Notes: generated from the letters alone by a model not told the origin. A stretch of DNA of 64,000 nt from Gammaproteobacteria bacterium (GCA_028821195.1 JAPPHB010000002.1:63802-127801); one strand, 5' to 3'; shown: positions 37,207-46,325, numbered from the stretch's first letter. A program made the numbers and translations.

Positions 37207-38616
37207 TCACCTCGCCCCGTTTCGGACCGCCGGCCCGAAGTCGGCTTCGATGAGCGGGACCAGACGCTCCAGCGCAACGCCGCGGGATCCCTTGAGCAGG
37301 ATCAGCTCGTTGCCCTCCAGGAAGCCGCGGAGCAGCGCGTATCCCTCCGCCGCGTCCGCGCTGGCGAGCAGCGCCGGTTCACTGCCCTTCCGCCCCGTCT
37401 TGCGCAGGCGTTCGGCGGCCGCGGCGAATTCGCCCAGCGCCAGCACGACGTCCACCGCCCGGGACAGGGCTTCGCTCAGCAGTTCGTCGTGCAGCGCCGC
37501 GCTCCGGTCGCCCAGCTCGAGCATGCTCCCCAGCACCGCCACCCGGCGGCCCCCCGACGGAATCAGCCCGAGCAGGTCGAGGGCGGCGCGGACGCTCTGC
37601 GGGTTCGCGTTGTAGCAGTCCAGCAGAAGGGTGAGGTCTCCCGCATGCAGCTGCTCGCCCCGCATGCCCTGCGGCCTGTACTGCTCGAGCCCGCGCACCG
37701 CCGGCCCATGAGGCGTCTGCAGGAGATCGGAGATGGAAAGCGCAATGAGGGCGTCGTAGACCGCGTGCCGTCCCGGCACCTGGAGGTGGACGCGCTGGTT
37801 GCGCCAGTCGAAGAAGTAGCGCCCATGGGAATCCGGGTGCGGATTCTGAGGGCGCAGGTTGGCGTCGGCGGCGTCGGACCAGCCCGCGACCCGCACATTG
37901 GGGTGAAGCTCGCGAGCCCGTTCGGGGAGAGCCGGCGGCTGGTCGCCCACCACCACCGCGCCGCGTCCGTGCAACCCGGCGACCAGCGCCAGCTTCTCCT
38001 GAAACACCCCCTCCAGCGAGCCCAGTTTTTCGAGATGCGCGTCCGAGACGGTGGTGACCGCCGCGATGTCGGGTTCCGCGACCGCGGTCAGGGCGGCGAT
38101 TTCGCCCGGCTCGCTGGTGCCCATCTCCAGCACCAGCACCTCGGCCGCGTCCGGGGCGCCCAGAATCGTCTGGGGCAGCCCGATGCGGTTGTTGAGGTTG
38201 CCGGGATTGGCGTGCACCCGGTAGCTGCGCTGCAGGGCTCCCCGGAGGAACTCCTTGGTCGTGGTCTTGCCCGAGGATCCGGTGATGGCCACGACCTGGG
38301 CCGCGTGGCGGCGGCGGCGATAGCGGGCCAGTCGTCCGAGCGCGGCCAGCGTGTCGGGCACGCGATACACCGGCACCGAAGCCTCCATGGCGACCGCGCG
38401 CGAGACCACCACCCCCGCCGCGCCCGCCGCAACCGCGTCGCACACGAAGTCGTGTCCGTCGAAGTTCTCTCCCGCAATGGCCACGAAGAGTTCACCCGCG
38501 GCCAGGGTGCGCGTGTCGGTGGAAACACCCGCGAACCCGGTGCCGGCAAACGCGGGGGCATCCCGCAGGGAAAGCGCCGCCTGCACGCGCGGGTGCGTCC
38601 AGCGAAACGCGGTCAT
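37207..38616 (-). CDS. murF: UDP-N-acetylmuramoyl-tripeptide--D-alanyl-D-alanine ligase
   Basis: MurF adds D-Ala-D-Ala, completing the UDP-MurNAc-pentapeptide. In 469 residues: N-terminal substrate domain (GVSTDTRTLAAGELFVAIAGE), ATP loop ITGSSGKTTTKEFL, NPGNLNNRIGLP, the EMGTSEPGEI metal motif and LLDCYNANPQSVRAAL in the third domain. ATG 38616 shares ATGA with the murE stop. No ddl gene is present in this window, so the dipeptide must be made by a ligase encoded elsewhere; alr at 17.5 kb supplies D-Ala. Confidence 0.95.
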   Translation of the reverse strand: MTAFRWTHPRVQAALSLRDAPAFAGTGFAGVSTDTRTLAAGELFVAIAGENFDGHDFVCDAVAAGAAGVVVSRAVAMEASVPVYRVPDTLAALGRLARYRRRRHAAQVVAITGSSGKTTTKEFLRGALQRSYRVHANPGNLNNRIGLPQTILGAPDAAEVLVLEMGTSEPGEIAALTAVAEPDIAAVTTVSDAHLEKLGSLEGVFQEKLALVAGLHGRGAVVVGDQPPALPERARELHPNVRVAGWSDAADANLRPQNPHPDSHGRYFFDWRNQRVHLQVPGRHAVYDALIALSISDLLQTPHGPAVRGLEQYRPQGMRGEQLHAGDLTLLLDCYNANPQSVRAALDLLGLIPSGGRRVAVLGSMLELGDRSAALHDELLSEALSRAVDVVLALGEFAAAAERLRKTGRKGSEPALLASADAAEGYALLRGFLEGNELILLKGSRGVALERLVPLIEADFGPAVRNGAR

Positions 38617-40103
38617 GCGCCCTCCTCTCCGCCGGCGAGGTGAGCGAGCACGATCTCGCGCTCGTCGAAGGGCAGCGTCTCGCTGCCGATGACCTGGCGG
38701 GTCTCGTGCCCTTTTCCTGCGAGGACCACCAGATCGCCGGGCGCGGCCAGGTCGAGCGCCCGCCCGATGGCGGCGCGCCGGTCGGAGACGCGCTCGTGTC
38801 CGGCCCCCGCCATCCCTGCGACCACCTCATCGATGATCGCTTCGGGATCCTCGGTGCGCGGGTTGTCCGAGGTGACGATGGCCACATCGGCCCGCTCCGC
38901 CACCGCTCTGCCCATGAGGGGGCGCTTGGCGGCATCGCGATCCCCCCCCGCCCCGAAGAGAACGATCAGCCGGCCGTCGGTGAGGCGCCGCAGGGTGTCG
39001 AGGAGGCACACCAGCGCGTCCGGGGTGTGCGCGTAGTCGATGACGACCGGGCACGGGCGGCTGGCGACCAGTTCCATGCGTCCCGGCACGGCGGGCGCGC
39101 TCCCGAGTCCGTCCACGACCTCGTCCACGCGGCGGCCGGCGGCAAGCGCGATGCCCGCCGCCGCCAGGGCGTTCTCCACGTTGAAGCGCCCCAGCAGGGG
39201 CATCGACACGGGCACGGCGCTCCCCTCATACGACAGTGCGAAGCGGGTCCCCGCAGGCCCGAGCTCGAGAGAGGTGGCGGTAAGTGCGGCATCCGAGTCC
39301 ACGCCGTAGGAGAGACGGCGCCGCGATCCGCTGTCCAGGCGAACCCACGCGGGCTCGTCCGCGTTCACCACGACGGTCCCTTCCGGAATCACCAGCCCGA
39401 CCGCGCGCGCTTTGGCGGCCCGGTAATCATCCATGTCGTGGTGGTAGTCGAGGTGGTCGCGGGAGAGGTTGGTGTACGCGACGGCGTCGAGTTGCACTCC
39501 GTCGAGGCGACGCTGGTCGAGCGCGTGGGACGACGCCTCCAGCCCCACGTGACGAACGCCCGAGTCCGCGAGCGACCGCATCCACGCCGAGAGCTGCACC
39601 GGCCCGGGGGTCGTCAGGCCCGCCGTGCGCGGGCGCACGTCCCCGTCGGCGTCCACGAGCCCCAGCGTGCCGACCGCGGCGGACGGCCCGCCGGCCGTCA
39701 GCAGGTGGCGCGCCAGCAGCGTGGTCGTGGTCTTGCCGTTGGTACCCGTGACCGCGTAGACGAAGACGTCGCGGCATGGATTGCCGAAGAATTCGTCGGC
39801 GGCAAGCGCGCCCGCCAGGCGGCCGTCGCGCACCACCACCTGCGGAACACGCAGGCCGGACAGTGGCGTCTCGACCAACACCGCCACCGCCCCCCGCCCC
39901 ACCGCCTCCCCGACGAAGTCGTGACCGTCGTGTGCCGCTCCCCGCCACGCGACGAACAGGTCGCCTTCCCCGACCTGCCGTGAGTCGTGGCTCACCCCGC
40001 ACACCCCTGCCTCCCCCGGAACATCCGCCCCGGGAGCGAGCGCGCCGGCGGCCGCCAGCCGCTCGACCACGCGCGCGAGCGACAGGCTACGGGCTCTGTC
40101 CAC
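38613..40103 (-). CDS. murE: UDP-N-acetylmuramoyl-L-alanyl-D-glutamate--2,6-diaminopimelate ligase
   Basis: MurE adds the third residue of the stem peptide. The 496-residue protein has the substrate motif GVSHDSRQVGEGDLFVA, ATP loop AVTGTNGKTTTTLLA, EASSHALDQ, NLSRDHLDYH and the specificity motif DNPRTEDP. DNPR at this site is known to select meso-diaminopimelate over lysine, so the wall is predicted to be of the DAP type. GTG 40103 has GGGAG at good spacing and overlaps the upstream PBP gene by 17 bp. An upstream in-frame ATG at 40121 lacks a ribosome-binding site. Confidence 0.95.
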   Translation of the reverse strand: MDRARSLSLARVVERLAAAGALAPGADVPGEAGVCGVSHDSRQVGEGDLFVAWRGAAHDGHDFVGEAVGRGAVAVLVETPLSGLRVPQVVVRDGRLAGALAADEFFGNPCRDVFVYAVTGTNGKTTTTLLARHLLTAGGPSAAVGTLGLVDADGDVRPRTAGLTTPGPVQLSAWMRSLADSGVRHVGLEASSHALDQRRLDGVQLDAVAYTNLSRDHLDYHHDMDDYRAAKARAVGLVIPEGTVVVNADEPAWVRLDSGSRRRLSYGVDSDAALTATSLELGPAGTRFALSYEGSAVPVSMPLLGRFNVENALAAAGIALAAGRRVDEVVDGLGSAPAVPGRMELVASRPCPVVIDYAHTPDALVCLLDTLRRLTDGRLIVLFGAGGDRDAAKRPLMGRAVAERADVAIVTSDNPRTEDPEAIIDEVVAGMAGAGHERVSDRRAAIGRALDLAAPGDLVVLAGKGHETRQVIGSETLPFDEREIVLAHLAGGEEGA

Positions 40104-42054
40104 GTTCGATTCTCCCGACATCGATCGAAACGGTGTCGCCCTGCACGAGCAGCGTGCCCGCAGCGGGCCAGGTGCCGAGCACGGGCCCGGGGGCGTCCCA
40201 GACGACGCGCAGCCCGGCGGTGTGCAGCCGGCGCACCGCGGAGCGAGCCGACAGACCACGGACGTCCGGCACCACCACCTCGGTCCCCTCCCCACTCGCC
40301 CAGGCCGCGGGCTCGGAGCCCGGGGCTTCCGCGCCCGCGAAGCGAATTACGGGGTTCTGCGGAGCGGGGCGGCGCGCCGCGTGGGCGAGCACCCGCCGGT
40401 CCACGGGCGGCTGCTGGGCGGCCAGGATGCCCTCCATGGTGGCGCGGATGACCGGGGCGGCCGCCGCTCCGCCGTAGTACACGCCCTCGGGGCCGTTCAA
40501 CTTCACGTACGCCAGCAATTGCGGATCCTCGGCCGGGAAGAAGCCGACGAAGGTGGCGAAATACTCGCCCTCGGCGTAGCCGCCGTCCGCGCGGTAAGCG
40601 CGGCTGGTGCCGCTCTTGCCCGCCACCGCAAAGGAAGTCAGGCGTGCACGGGTTCCGGTTCCCGACTCGGTGACGTCGACCAGCACCCCGCTGATGTCAC
40701 GGGCCACCCCGCTTTCGACGACCCGCCGAATGAGGCGCGGGTCGGGACGCTCGATCAGCGATCCGTCGGCGGCCCGCACCTCGCGGATCAGCCTGGGCGC
40801 CATCAGGCGGCCGCCGTTGGCCAGCGCGCCATACGCCATCGCGAGCTGCAGCGGGCTGACGGAGATTTCGTAGCCGATGGCCAGGGAGACCGGTGACTGC
40901 AGCGACCAGTCCTCCGGCTTCCGGAGGACGCCCGAGGTTTCGCCCGGGATCGGCAGGCCGGTGGGCATGCCGAAGCCGAAGTCGCGCAGCATCTCGTATT
41001 GCTGGCGGTCGGAAAGGCGGTCGGCCACCTTGGCGACGCCCACATTGGACGATACCCGCAGCGCGTCGGCCAGCGTCATCGTGCCGCCCTTGGGGTGCAC
41101 GTCGTTCAGGGTGCGCCCGGCGACATGCCAGGTGCCGTTGCCGATGTCGACGAGATCCTCCAGCGCTCCCACGTCGCTGGACAGAATCGCCGCCACCGTG
41201 AAGGGCTTGAGCGTCGACCCGGGCTCGTTGGCGGTATTGATGGCCGCGAGACCGGCGGCGTCGCCGTCCCGGATCGAGACCACCGCCAGGATCTCGCCGG
41301 TGGCCGGATCCGTCAAGAGGATGTCCCCACCGCTGGACCCCGTCGTTTCGATGGCTTCCTGAAGCTCCTCGCGGGCGATTTCCTGCAGATCCACGTCGAT
41401 GGTGAGCGAAACGCTTCCGCCCGGCACGGGCGGCCTGACCGGCACCGCGCGGCCCGGGAGTTCGACGCCGCTCGCGTCGCGAAGCGTCATCTCTTCACCC
41501 GGACGTCCGGTAAGGACGCCGTCGTAGGACTCCTCGATGCCCCCCGCGCCGTTTCCGTCCAGGATCCCGCCCAATACACCTGCAACCAGGTCTCCGTGCG
41601 GCCGAAAACGCTCGTAGTCGCGTCCCAGGTATACGCCCCGGATGTCCTCCAGTCCGGCGCGCACCGTGGTTGGATAGCGGCCCGGAATGACGACCCACGC
41701 GTCATCGGAACTCGTGCGCCGCCGCGCCTCGGAAGGCGACAGGCCCAATACGGACTGGAGCGCGGAGCTCGCCTCGGCCGCGAAGCCGTTCTCGTCGCGC
41801 CTCAGTTCGCCCGGCGCCAGGCCCACTTCCACCACCTCCCGGCTCTGGGCCAGCAGGACGCCGTCCCGGTCCAGGATGGAGCCGCGGATGGACGGAACCG
41901 GGCGTGACATCTGGTGCTGTTCGGCCGACCGCTGGCGCCACTCGGCGTTCTCCACCTGCAGCATGGCGGCGCGCCCGACGACGGTGCCGGCCGATACCAG
42001 CCATCCTATCAGGATCAGCCGCCGGGGCCATTGCGATCTTTGCGGAAGCCTCAT
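40087..42054 (-). CDS. ftsI: Septal penicillin-binding protein FtsI (class B PBP) with PASTA domain
   Basis: This 655-residue transpeptidase cross-links septal peptidoglycan. It has one N-terminal membrane helix (LILIGWLVSAGTVVGRAAM), the PBP dimerisation domain (SIRGSILDRDGVLLA) and the transpeptidase domain with EPGSTLKPF (SxxK), SSNVGVAK (SxN) and AGKSGTSRAY (KTG-type). The last about 70 residues form one PASTA repeat (VVVPDVRGLSARSAVRRLHTAG), a module that binds muropeptides and is found in Gram-positive PBP2x and some FCB FtsI. The start shares ATGA with the ftsL stop. Confidence 0.95.
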   Translation of the reverse strand: MRLPQRSQWPRRLILIGWLVSAGTVVGRAAMLQVENAEWRQRSAEQHQMSRPVPSIRGSILDRDGVLLAQSREVVEVGLAPGELRRDENGFAAEASSALQSVLGLSPSEARRRTSSDDAWVVIPGRYPTTVRAGLEDIRGVYLGRDYERFRPHGDLVAGVLGGILDGNGAGGIEESYDGVLTGRPGEEMTLRDASGVELPGRAVPVRPPVPGGSVSLTIDVDLQEIAREELQEAIETTGSSGGDILLTDPATGEILAVVSIRDGDAAGLAAINTANEPGSTLKPFTVAAILSSDVGALEDLVDIGNGTWHVAGRTLNDVHPKGGTMTLADALRVSSNVGVAKVADRLSDRQQYEMLRDFGFGMPTGLPIPGETSGVLRKPEDWSLQSPVSLAIGYEISVSPLQLAMAYGALANGGRLMAPRLIREVRAADGSLIERPDPRLIRRVVESGVARDISGVLVDVTESGTGTRARLTSFAVAGKSGTSRAYRADGGYAEGEYFATFVGFFPAEDPQLLAYVKLNGPEGVYYGGAAAAPVIRATMEGILAAQQPPVDRRVLAHAARRPAPQNPVIRFAGAEAPGSEPAAWASGEGTEVVVPDVRGLSARSAVRRLHTAGLRVVWDAPGPVLGTWPAAGTLLVQGDTVSIDVGRIERGQSP

Positions 42055-42335
42055 GGGTTCACTCCCGACAGGTAGACGATTTCATCGGCGGCCGGATTGT
42101 GCATGCCCAGACGCTCGCGCGCTTCCGGGACGACGCGGCCCCGGCTCTCCAGGTACTGGATTTCCCCGAGCAGGTCCTTTCGGACGGCCGACACCACCTC
42201 GATCTCCTGACCCACATCGTGCAGCTCCTCCAGCACCTCCAGGGCTCGCATCTGGCGCCATGTGACCACGCTGAGCGAGGCCAGCAGGGCTCCTATCGCG
42301 ATCGCCACTCGCTTCGAGTCGCTCATCCGTCTCAC
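42051..42335 (-). CDS. ftsL: FtsL-like cell division protein
   Basis: The 94-residue bitopic protein has a short basic N-terminus, one membrane helix (RVAIAIGALLASLSVVTW) and a heptad-patterned periplasmic segment (LEVLEELHDVGQEIEVVSAVRKDLLGEI kept here as positions about 28-60), the layout of FtsL, which pairs with FtsB and FtsQ. FtsL is poorly conserved, so position between rsmH and ftsI carries much of the weight. GTG 42335 shares GTGA with the rsmH stop and has GGAGGA seven bases before it; GTG 42350 and ATG 42326 are alternatives. Confidence 0.85.
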   Translation of the reverse strand: MRRMSDSKRVAIAIGALLASLSVVTWRQMRALEVLEELHDVGQEIEVVSAVRKDLLGEIQYLESRGRVVPEARERLGMHNPAADEIVYLSGVNP

Positions 42336-43291
42336 GATGTCTTCCTCCACGCGCGCAGGCGCGCGCTCCGGGCACGGGGGTTCGCCGAGGTTTCAGCTGG
42401 AGCGGGCCGCACCGGACGGCGCACGAGCGTCTCTCCCGCGGCCCGGCCGGCGCAGACGCACACCGGGAGCGCGGGGGGACAGGTGCAATCGCGGCTCCAC
42501 TCGCGGAACCGGTTCTTGACTTCGCGATCCTCAAGCGAGTGATAGGAGATCACCGCCATCCGTCCGCCCGCGTCCAGGGTGTCGCGCAGGGTGTCGAGGC
42601 CTTCCCGCAGCGCGCCCACCTCGTCGTTCACCTCCAGGCGCAGCGCCTGGAAGACGCGCGCCTTGTCGCGAGGCGCCGGAGACCGTCCCATCGCGGCGCG
42701 CAGTGCTCCCACGAGATCGTCGCTGACGGCAAACGGGCGCGTCCTCCGCCGGCGCACGATCCGGCGCGCCAGCCTGTGCGCCCCGCGATGCTCGCCCAGC
42801 TCCCGAAAGACACGCGCCAGATCTCCTTCGTCGTAGCTGTTGAGCACGTCGGCGGCGCTCGGCGTGCGCGCATCGCTCCCGTCCATGCGCATGTCCAGCG
42901 GCACCCCGCGGCGGAACGCGAATCCCCGCCGGTCGTGATCCAGCTGCCGCGAGCTCACGCCCAGGTCGAGCAGCACCCCGCTCACGGCGCCCTCCTCGAG
43001 TTCAGGGGCGCGCGCGGCGTGGCGGAAGTCGGAGAGAAGGAAGCGTACCCGGTCACCGAACGGCGCGAGGGTCCGTTCGGCCTCTGCGAGCGCTCCCGGA
43101 TCGCGGTCCACCGCGACCAGGTGGACCCCGGGAGCCCGCTCCAGGATCGCGCGCGCGTGTCCTCCACCTCCCACGGTGCCGTCCACGAACAGCCCGCCGC
43201 GCTCGGGCTCGAGAAGCGCGAGCACTTCCCGCACCAGCACCGGCGTGTGATAGTCCTGGACGCCGTGATCATCGTCCGCTCGCCTCCGCAC
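42332..43291 (-). CDS. rsmH: 16S rRNA (cytosine-1402-N4)-methyltransferase RsmH
   Basis: RsmH methylates C1402 in the ribosomal P site. The 319-residue protein begins with the hallmark DYHTPVLVREVLALL, then DGTVGGGGHARAIL (AdoMet site), DLGVSSRQLD, RGFAFRRGVPLDMRMD and the C-terminal SYHSLEDREVKNRFR. GTG 43291 is the first start in frame after the mraZ stop (8-bp gap); no ATG lies near the conserved N-terminus. It is the second gene of the dcw cluster. Confidence 0.94.
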   Translation of the reverse strand: MRRRADDDHGVQDYHTPVLVREVLALLEPERGGLFVDGTVGGGGHARAILERAPGVHLVAVDRDPGALAEAERTLAPFGDRVRFLLSDFRHAARAPELEEGAVSGVLLDLGVSSRQLDHDRRGFAFRRGVPLDMRMDGSDARTPSAADVLNSYDEGDLARVFRELGEHRGAHRLARRIVRRRRTRPFAVSDDLVGALRAAMGRSPAPRDKARVFQALRLEVNDEVGALREGLDTLRDTLDAGGRMAVISYHSLEDREVKNRFREWSRDCTCPPALPVCVCAGRAAGETLVRRPVRPAPAETSANPRARSARLRAWRKTS

Positions 43292-43298
43292 GCGCCGC

Positions 43299-43730
43299 TC
43301 ATCCGAAGATCTTGTGCATGAACTCGGAGGCGTCGGGCGCGCCGTCCTCGAGATGCACATCGAAGAGTCCGGGGTTCCAGATCTCGATCCGGTCCAGTGA
43401 GCCCACCACGAGCACCTCGCCTTCCAGGGAAGCTGCCTCTTTCAGCCATCCGGGAATCAGAAACCGACCGAGCTTGTCGGGCGTGACCTCGACCGCGAAC
43501 GAGGTGATGCGGCGCACGAACGCGTCGGCGTCGCGATCCGAGCGCCGGTATTCCATGAGGCGGTCCTGAATCGTCTCCCACGCTGCGCCGGGGAACAGGG
43601 TCAGCGCGGGCGCCTGGTACTGGAGCAGCACGAGAGATCCGTCCCCTGCGGCACGCCGCAGCGGAACCGGCAGACTCAGACGACCCTTGTCGTCGAGACG
43701 TTTCTCGTAGCGCCCCAGAAAGCCGTTCAC
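43299..43730 (-). CDS. mraZ: Transcriptional regulator MraZ
   Basis: MraZ is an AbrB-fold DNA-binding protein that controls the dcw operon it heads. The 143 residues contain two SpoVT/AbrB-like repeats, the first beginning GRYEKRLDDKGRLSLPVPLR and the second around VEVTPDKLGRFLIPGWL. The start is GTG 43730, fixed by homology at the very N-terminus. No Shine-Dalgarno sequence is seen: instead the start codon directly abuts four GTGG-containing repeats on the other strand, so autoregulation could act on translation initiation as well as on transcription. Confidence 0.93.
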   Translation of the reverse strand: MNGFLGRYEKRLDDKGRLSLPVPLRRAAGDGSLVLLQYQAPALTLFPGAAWETIQDRLMEYRRSDRDADAFVRRITSFAVEVTPDKLGRFLIPGWLKEAASLEGEVLVVGSLDRIEIWNPGLFDVHLEDGAPDASEFMHKIFG

Positions 43731-43765
43731 GGTGGTGAATTGTGGGTTAAAGTGGATGATTGTGG
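43731..43765 (+). promoter_or_regulatory. Predicted MraZ operator: four NGTGG repeats at 10-bp spacing
   Basis: Read on the plus strand, GGTGG, TGTGG, AGTGG and TGTGG start at 43731, 43741, 43751 and 43761, exactly one DNA turn apart; a weaker GGGGG follows at 43771. MraZ is known to bind TGGG/GTGG-type direct repeats with this period in front of mraZ. The array lies between the predicted transcription start (about 43771) and the GTG start codon. The GTGG motifs read opposite to the gene. Confidence 0.75.
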
Positions 43766-43777
43766 AGACTGGGGGGA

Positions 43778-43807
43778 ATCATAAGGAAGGCAATGGGGAA
43801 CGCGCAA
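43778..43807 (-). promoter_or_regulatory. Predicted promoter of the dcw cluster
   Basis: On the minus strand TTGCGC (43807-43802) and TATGAT (43783-43778) are separated by 18 bp. Transcription would start near 43771, giving a leader of about 40 nucleotides that carries the GTGG repeat array before the mraZ start codon. Confidence 0.6.
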
Positions 43808-43923
43808 GCCCGGAGGGCGAACGAAATCAGACGGGGGCGAACGCGGTTGCGGAGCGTGCCGCGCAGCTCGCCAGGAACGGCCCGTCTTGTGCGCGGGGAG
43901 GCGCCGTCCCGAATTCAGGGCAA

Positions 43924-43956
43924 GAAAAAGGCGCCGCGGACGAATCCGCGGCGCCA
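43924..43956 (-). terminator. Rho-independent terminator after the TPR gene
   Basis: On the minus strand an 11-bp perfect stem (GGCGCCGCGGA with TCCGCGGCGCC) encloses a 4-base loop and is followed by five T. It lies about 25 bp after the TPR gene stop and separates that gene from the dcw promoter. Confidence 0.9.
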
Positions 43957-43981
43957 TGGCTGCGAGCGGGGCGTCCTGGCG

Positions 43982-45718
43982 CTACTCCCCTCCCCCGCGC
44001 CGGATAATGGCGTCCTGAATGTCGACGTAGGTCTGCGCCGCGCCGAGAATCTCGGTCAGATTGATCGACTCCACGGTAGCGGCGTACGCACGACCGAGCT
44101 CAAACAGCTGGAGGGCTTGCTGGAAGATCGGCAGTGACTGGCGGGCGGAATCGATGGTGTTGGGCTCCTGGACCGAAAGGCCATGGTTGTAGAGCGACCA
44201 CCCGTGCCAGAAGTTCAACTGCGAGGCCATCTGCTCGGACACCTCGAACTCGCTCTTGGCAGTCTCGAGGATGTTGGCTGCGAAGGTGAACTGCTGAACC
44301 TGCACGCCGTCGTTGTACGCCTTCCCGAACAGCAGGTTCGCCATCATGTCCGCGGACTGTTCGCCTCGCTCGACGGCCTCCTTGAGGAACGTGATGGCCT
44401 CGTCGACCTCATCGGCCTCCAGGAGCCAGCTTCCCTGGCGGGCGGACAGGTTCGGGTAGTCCGGATCGGCTCCCTTCGCGCTCTCGAGAGCCGCGATCGC
44501 CTCTGCCAGACGGTCATTGCGCTGCAGGGCGTCGGCCAGCCGTGACCAGAGCGAGGCCTCCTGGGGATGCACCTGCACCGCGCGCTCGGCGAAGTCGACG
44601 GCGCCCGGATCGCCGAGCTGCATGTAGGCGGCGATGACGTTGGACAACTGGGCGGGAGTGGTCTCCGCGCCACGGTCGTCGAAGACGCGCGTATACGCTT
44701 CGATGGCCCTCCGGTAAAGCATCTCGACCTCGGCGTTGGGTTCGCTCTGGCCCTCCATCGCTCGGCCTGCGGCCGTGAAGGCAAAGCCGCCCAGTTGCTG
44801 CCACAGGTCGACGTTGGTGTCATCCATGGTGATGCCCTCCTCGATGAGGGTCATCGCGCCCCTTGGATTTCCTGCGGTCGCGAGCTCGTACGCCACGTTC
44901 ATGCGAACGGCCGCGTTACCCGGGTTGAGTTCGAGATAGGCGGAGTAGTGCTGCAGGGACTCCTCATCCATGCCGAATTCGGCGGAGAGCATCCCGGCGA
45001 ACTGGAGCGCGTTCTCGTTGAAGGGGTTGAGGTCTAGCACGCGCATCATTTCGTCGAGACCTTCCTGACGATCGCCCAGCTCCATCACGGCCCGGGCTCG
45101 GGCATAGCGCGAACCCTCCGAATTGGGGTTGCCCTCGATCGCCCGGTCGCAGTTCTGGAGGGCGTTGGCCCACTGCTGGCTGCCGAAGTACTCCTGGCAG
45201 ATGGCCGCAAAGCGCAACTGCTCCACGTATCCGTCGAAAACGCCGAAGATGTGTTGCGCGGCGAGTTCGTCGCCATCGTCATCCGGAACGGTGAAATCGT
45301 CTACCGTGAAGGTCTCTCCGGATGCCACGCTCACGAACTGGATGTCCATGATGGTCCAGTCGTCCCGTCCCTCCGTGTAGTTCGCGCACATGACCAGTTC
45401 GGCGTTGATCTGGGTCGCGAGCTGGCGCGAGCGGATGCAGTTCAGGTCGTCGCGGTCGATGTCGAACTGACGCATGGCGTCGCGGATTTCGTTGCGCTCG
45501 ACCGGCTCGTGGGTGGGCAGCTGGTTGATGAGGTCGCGAAGCTCTTCGGCCACGTCCTCTCCGAAGCCCCGGCCGGTGTCCTCTCCCGGGAAGAGGTCGG
45601 GGATCATGACCCTGAAGCGTCCCTGCACTTCCTGTTGCGCCGACGCGAGCGCCGGCAGGAACAGGAACGCCGCAAGCAACGCAACTCCCAGCCGGGGAAA
45701 TGCCAACCTGAAGAACAT
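43982..45718 (-). CDS. Secreted tetratricopeptide-repeat protein
   Basis: The 578-residue product has a signal peptide (FFRLAFPRLGVALLAAFLFLP, cleaved near ASAQQ), then a TolB/CsgG-like alpha-beta domain (about 30-150; RFRVMIPDLFPGEDTGRGFG) and a solenoid of roughly eight TPR units (about 155-570; e.g. ALQNCDRAIEGNPNSEGSRYA). The combination resembles periplasmic scaffolds that assess or assemble envelope complexes. No binding partner is indicated. ATG 45718 has GGAG nine bases upstream and begins the signal peptide; a longer frame exists. It is a single-gene unit with its own promoter and terminator, upstream of mraZ. Confidence 0.85.
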   Translation of the reverse strand: MFFRLAFPRLGVALLAAFLFLPALASAQQEVQGRFRVMIPDLFPGEDTGRGFGEDVAEELRDLINQLPTHEPVERNEIRDAMRQFDIDRDDLNCIRSRQLATQINAELVMCANYTEGRDDWTIMDIQFVSVASGETFTVDDFTVPDDDGDELAAQHIFGVFDGYVEQLRFAAICQEYFGSQQWANALQNCDRAIEGNPNSEGSRYARARAVMELGDRQEGLDEMMRVLDLNPFNENALQFAGMLSAEFGMDEESLQHYSAYLELNPGNAAVRMNVAYELATAGNPRGAMTLIEEGITMDDTNVDLWQQLGGFAFTAAGRAMEGQSEPNAEVEMLYRRAIEAYTRVFDDRGAETTPAQLSNVIAAYMQLGDPGAVDFAERAVQVHPQEASLWSRLADALQRNDRLAEAIAALESAKGADPDYPNLSARQGSWLLEADEVDEAITFLKEAVERGEQSADMMANLLFGKAYNDGVQVQQFTFAANILETAKSEFEVSEQMASQLNFWHGWSLYNHGLSVQEPNTIDSARQSLPIFQQALQLFELGRAYAATVESINLTEILGAAQTYVDIQDAIIRRGGGE

Positions 45719-45758
45719 CGCTCCTAACTCCGCCAAGGTTACCCGGAAAGCTATGCAA

Positions 45759-45786
45759 ACTATACCCACGCGCGGGAGACGGTCAA
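45759..45786 (-). promoter_or_regulatory. Predicted promoter of the TPR gene
   Basis: On the minus strand TTGACC (45786-45781) and TATAGT (45764-45759) are 16 bp apart, close to sigma-70 consensus. They lie about 40 bp before the TPR gene start. Confidence 0.6.
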
Positions 45787-45902
45787 CCGACCCCGAAATA
45801 CAAAGGGGGCGTTGACACGCAGCGCGTCAAGAGCGAACCGGATTGGCCATCGGAGCCCCGCCGGCACGGTGTTCGATTTTTCCTGTAACCCGGGCGGGCG
45901 CG

Positions 45903-46325
45903 TCAGGATCCCCGCCGCGCGGGAAGCGGCCCCTCATGGGCGCGGATGCGGTTCGCGAGGCCGGGCGAAATCCGCTGGCTCGCCCCGGCGCCATAGTCGT
46001 ACATCACCTGGACGGTGCTGCCCGAAACCAGCAGCTGTCCCTCGCTCGACCGCACCTCGTATTCCATGACGAAGTGCTTCTTGCCGAGCACGGATACTCG
46101 CGTGCCCACGGTGAGGCGGTCGGGGTAGAGCACCCGCGCGTGATAGCGGATGCGGGCCTCGGCGAGGATGTAGTCCACATCTTCCGGCGTGCGGCGCCCC
46201 GCAATCTCCCGCCAATAGGCTGCGCGCGCCTCCTCGAAGTAGGACAGCGCCCTGGAGTGATGGGCGTGGCCGCCCACGTCGATGTCCTGGAACCGGACCT
46301 GCACCGGGTGCTCGAAGCGAAACAC
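45903..46325 (-). CDS. Hotdog thioesterase of the 4-hydroxybenzoyl-CoA / YbgC type
   Basis: The 140-residue protein has the signature VRFQDIDVGGHAHHSRALSYFEEAR, where the Asp after QDI is the catalytic residue of this thioesterase branch, followed by ARIRYHARVLYPDRL and the central sheet. It would hydrolyse short acyl-CoA or acyl-ACP thioesters in the cytoplasm. The start is GTG 46325, since homology begins there. Members such as YbgC associate with the Tol-Pal system, but no tol genes are adjacent; genes on both sides are envelope proteins. Confidence 0.85.
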   Translation of the reverse strand: MFRFEHPVQVRFQDIDVGGHAHHSRALSYFEEARAAYWREIAGRRTPEDVDYILAEARIRYHARVLYPDRLTVGTRVSVLGKKHFVMEYEVRSSEGQLLVSGSTVQVMYDYGAGASQRISPGLANRIRAHEGPLPARRGS

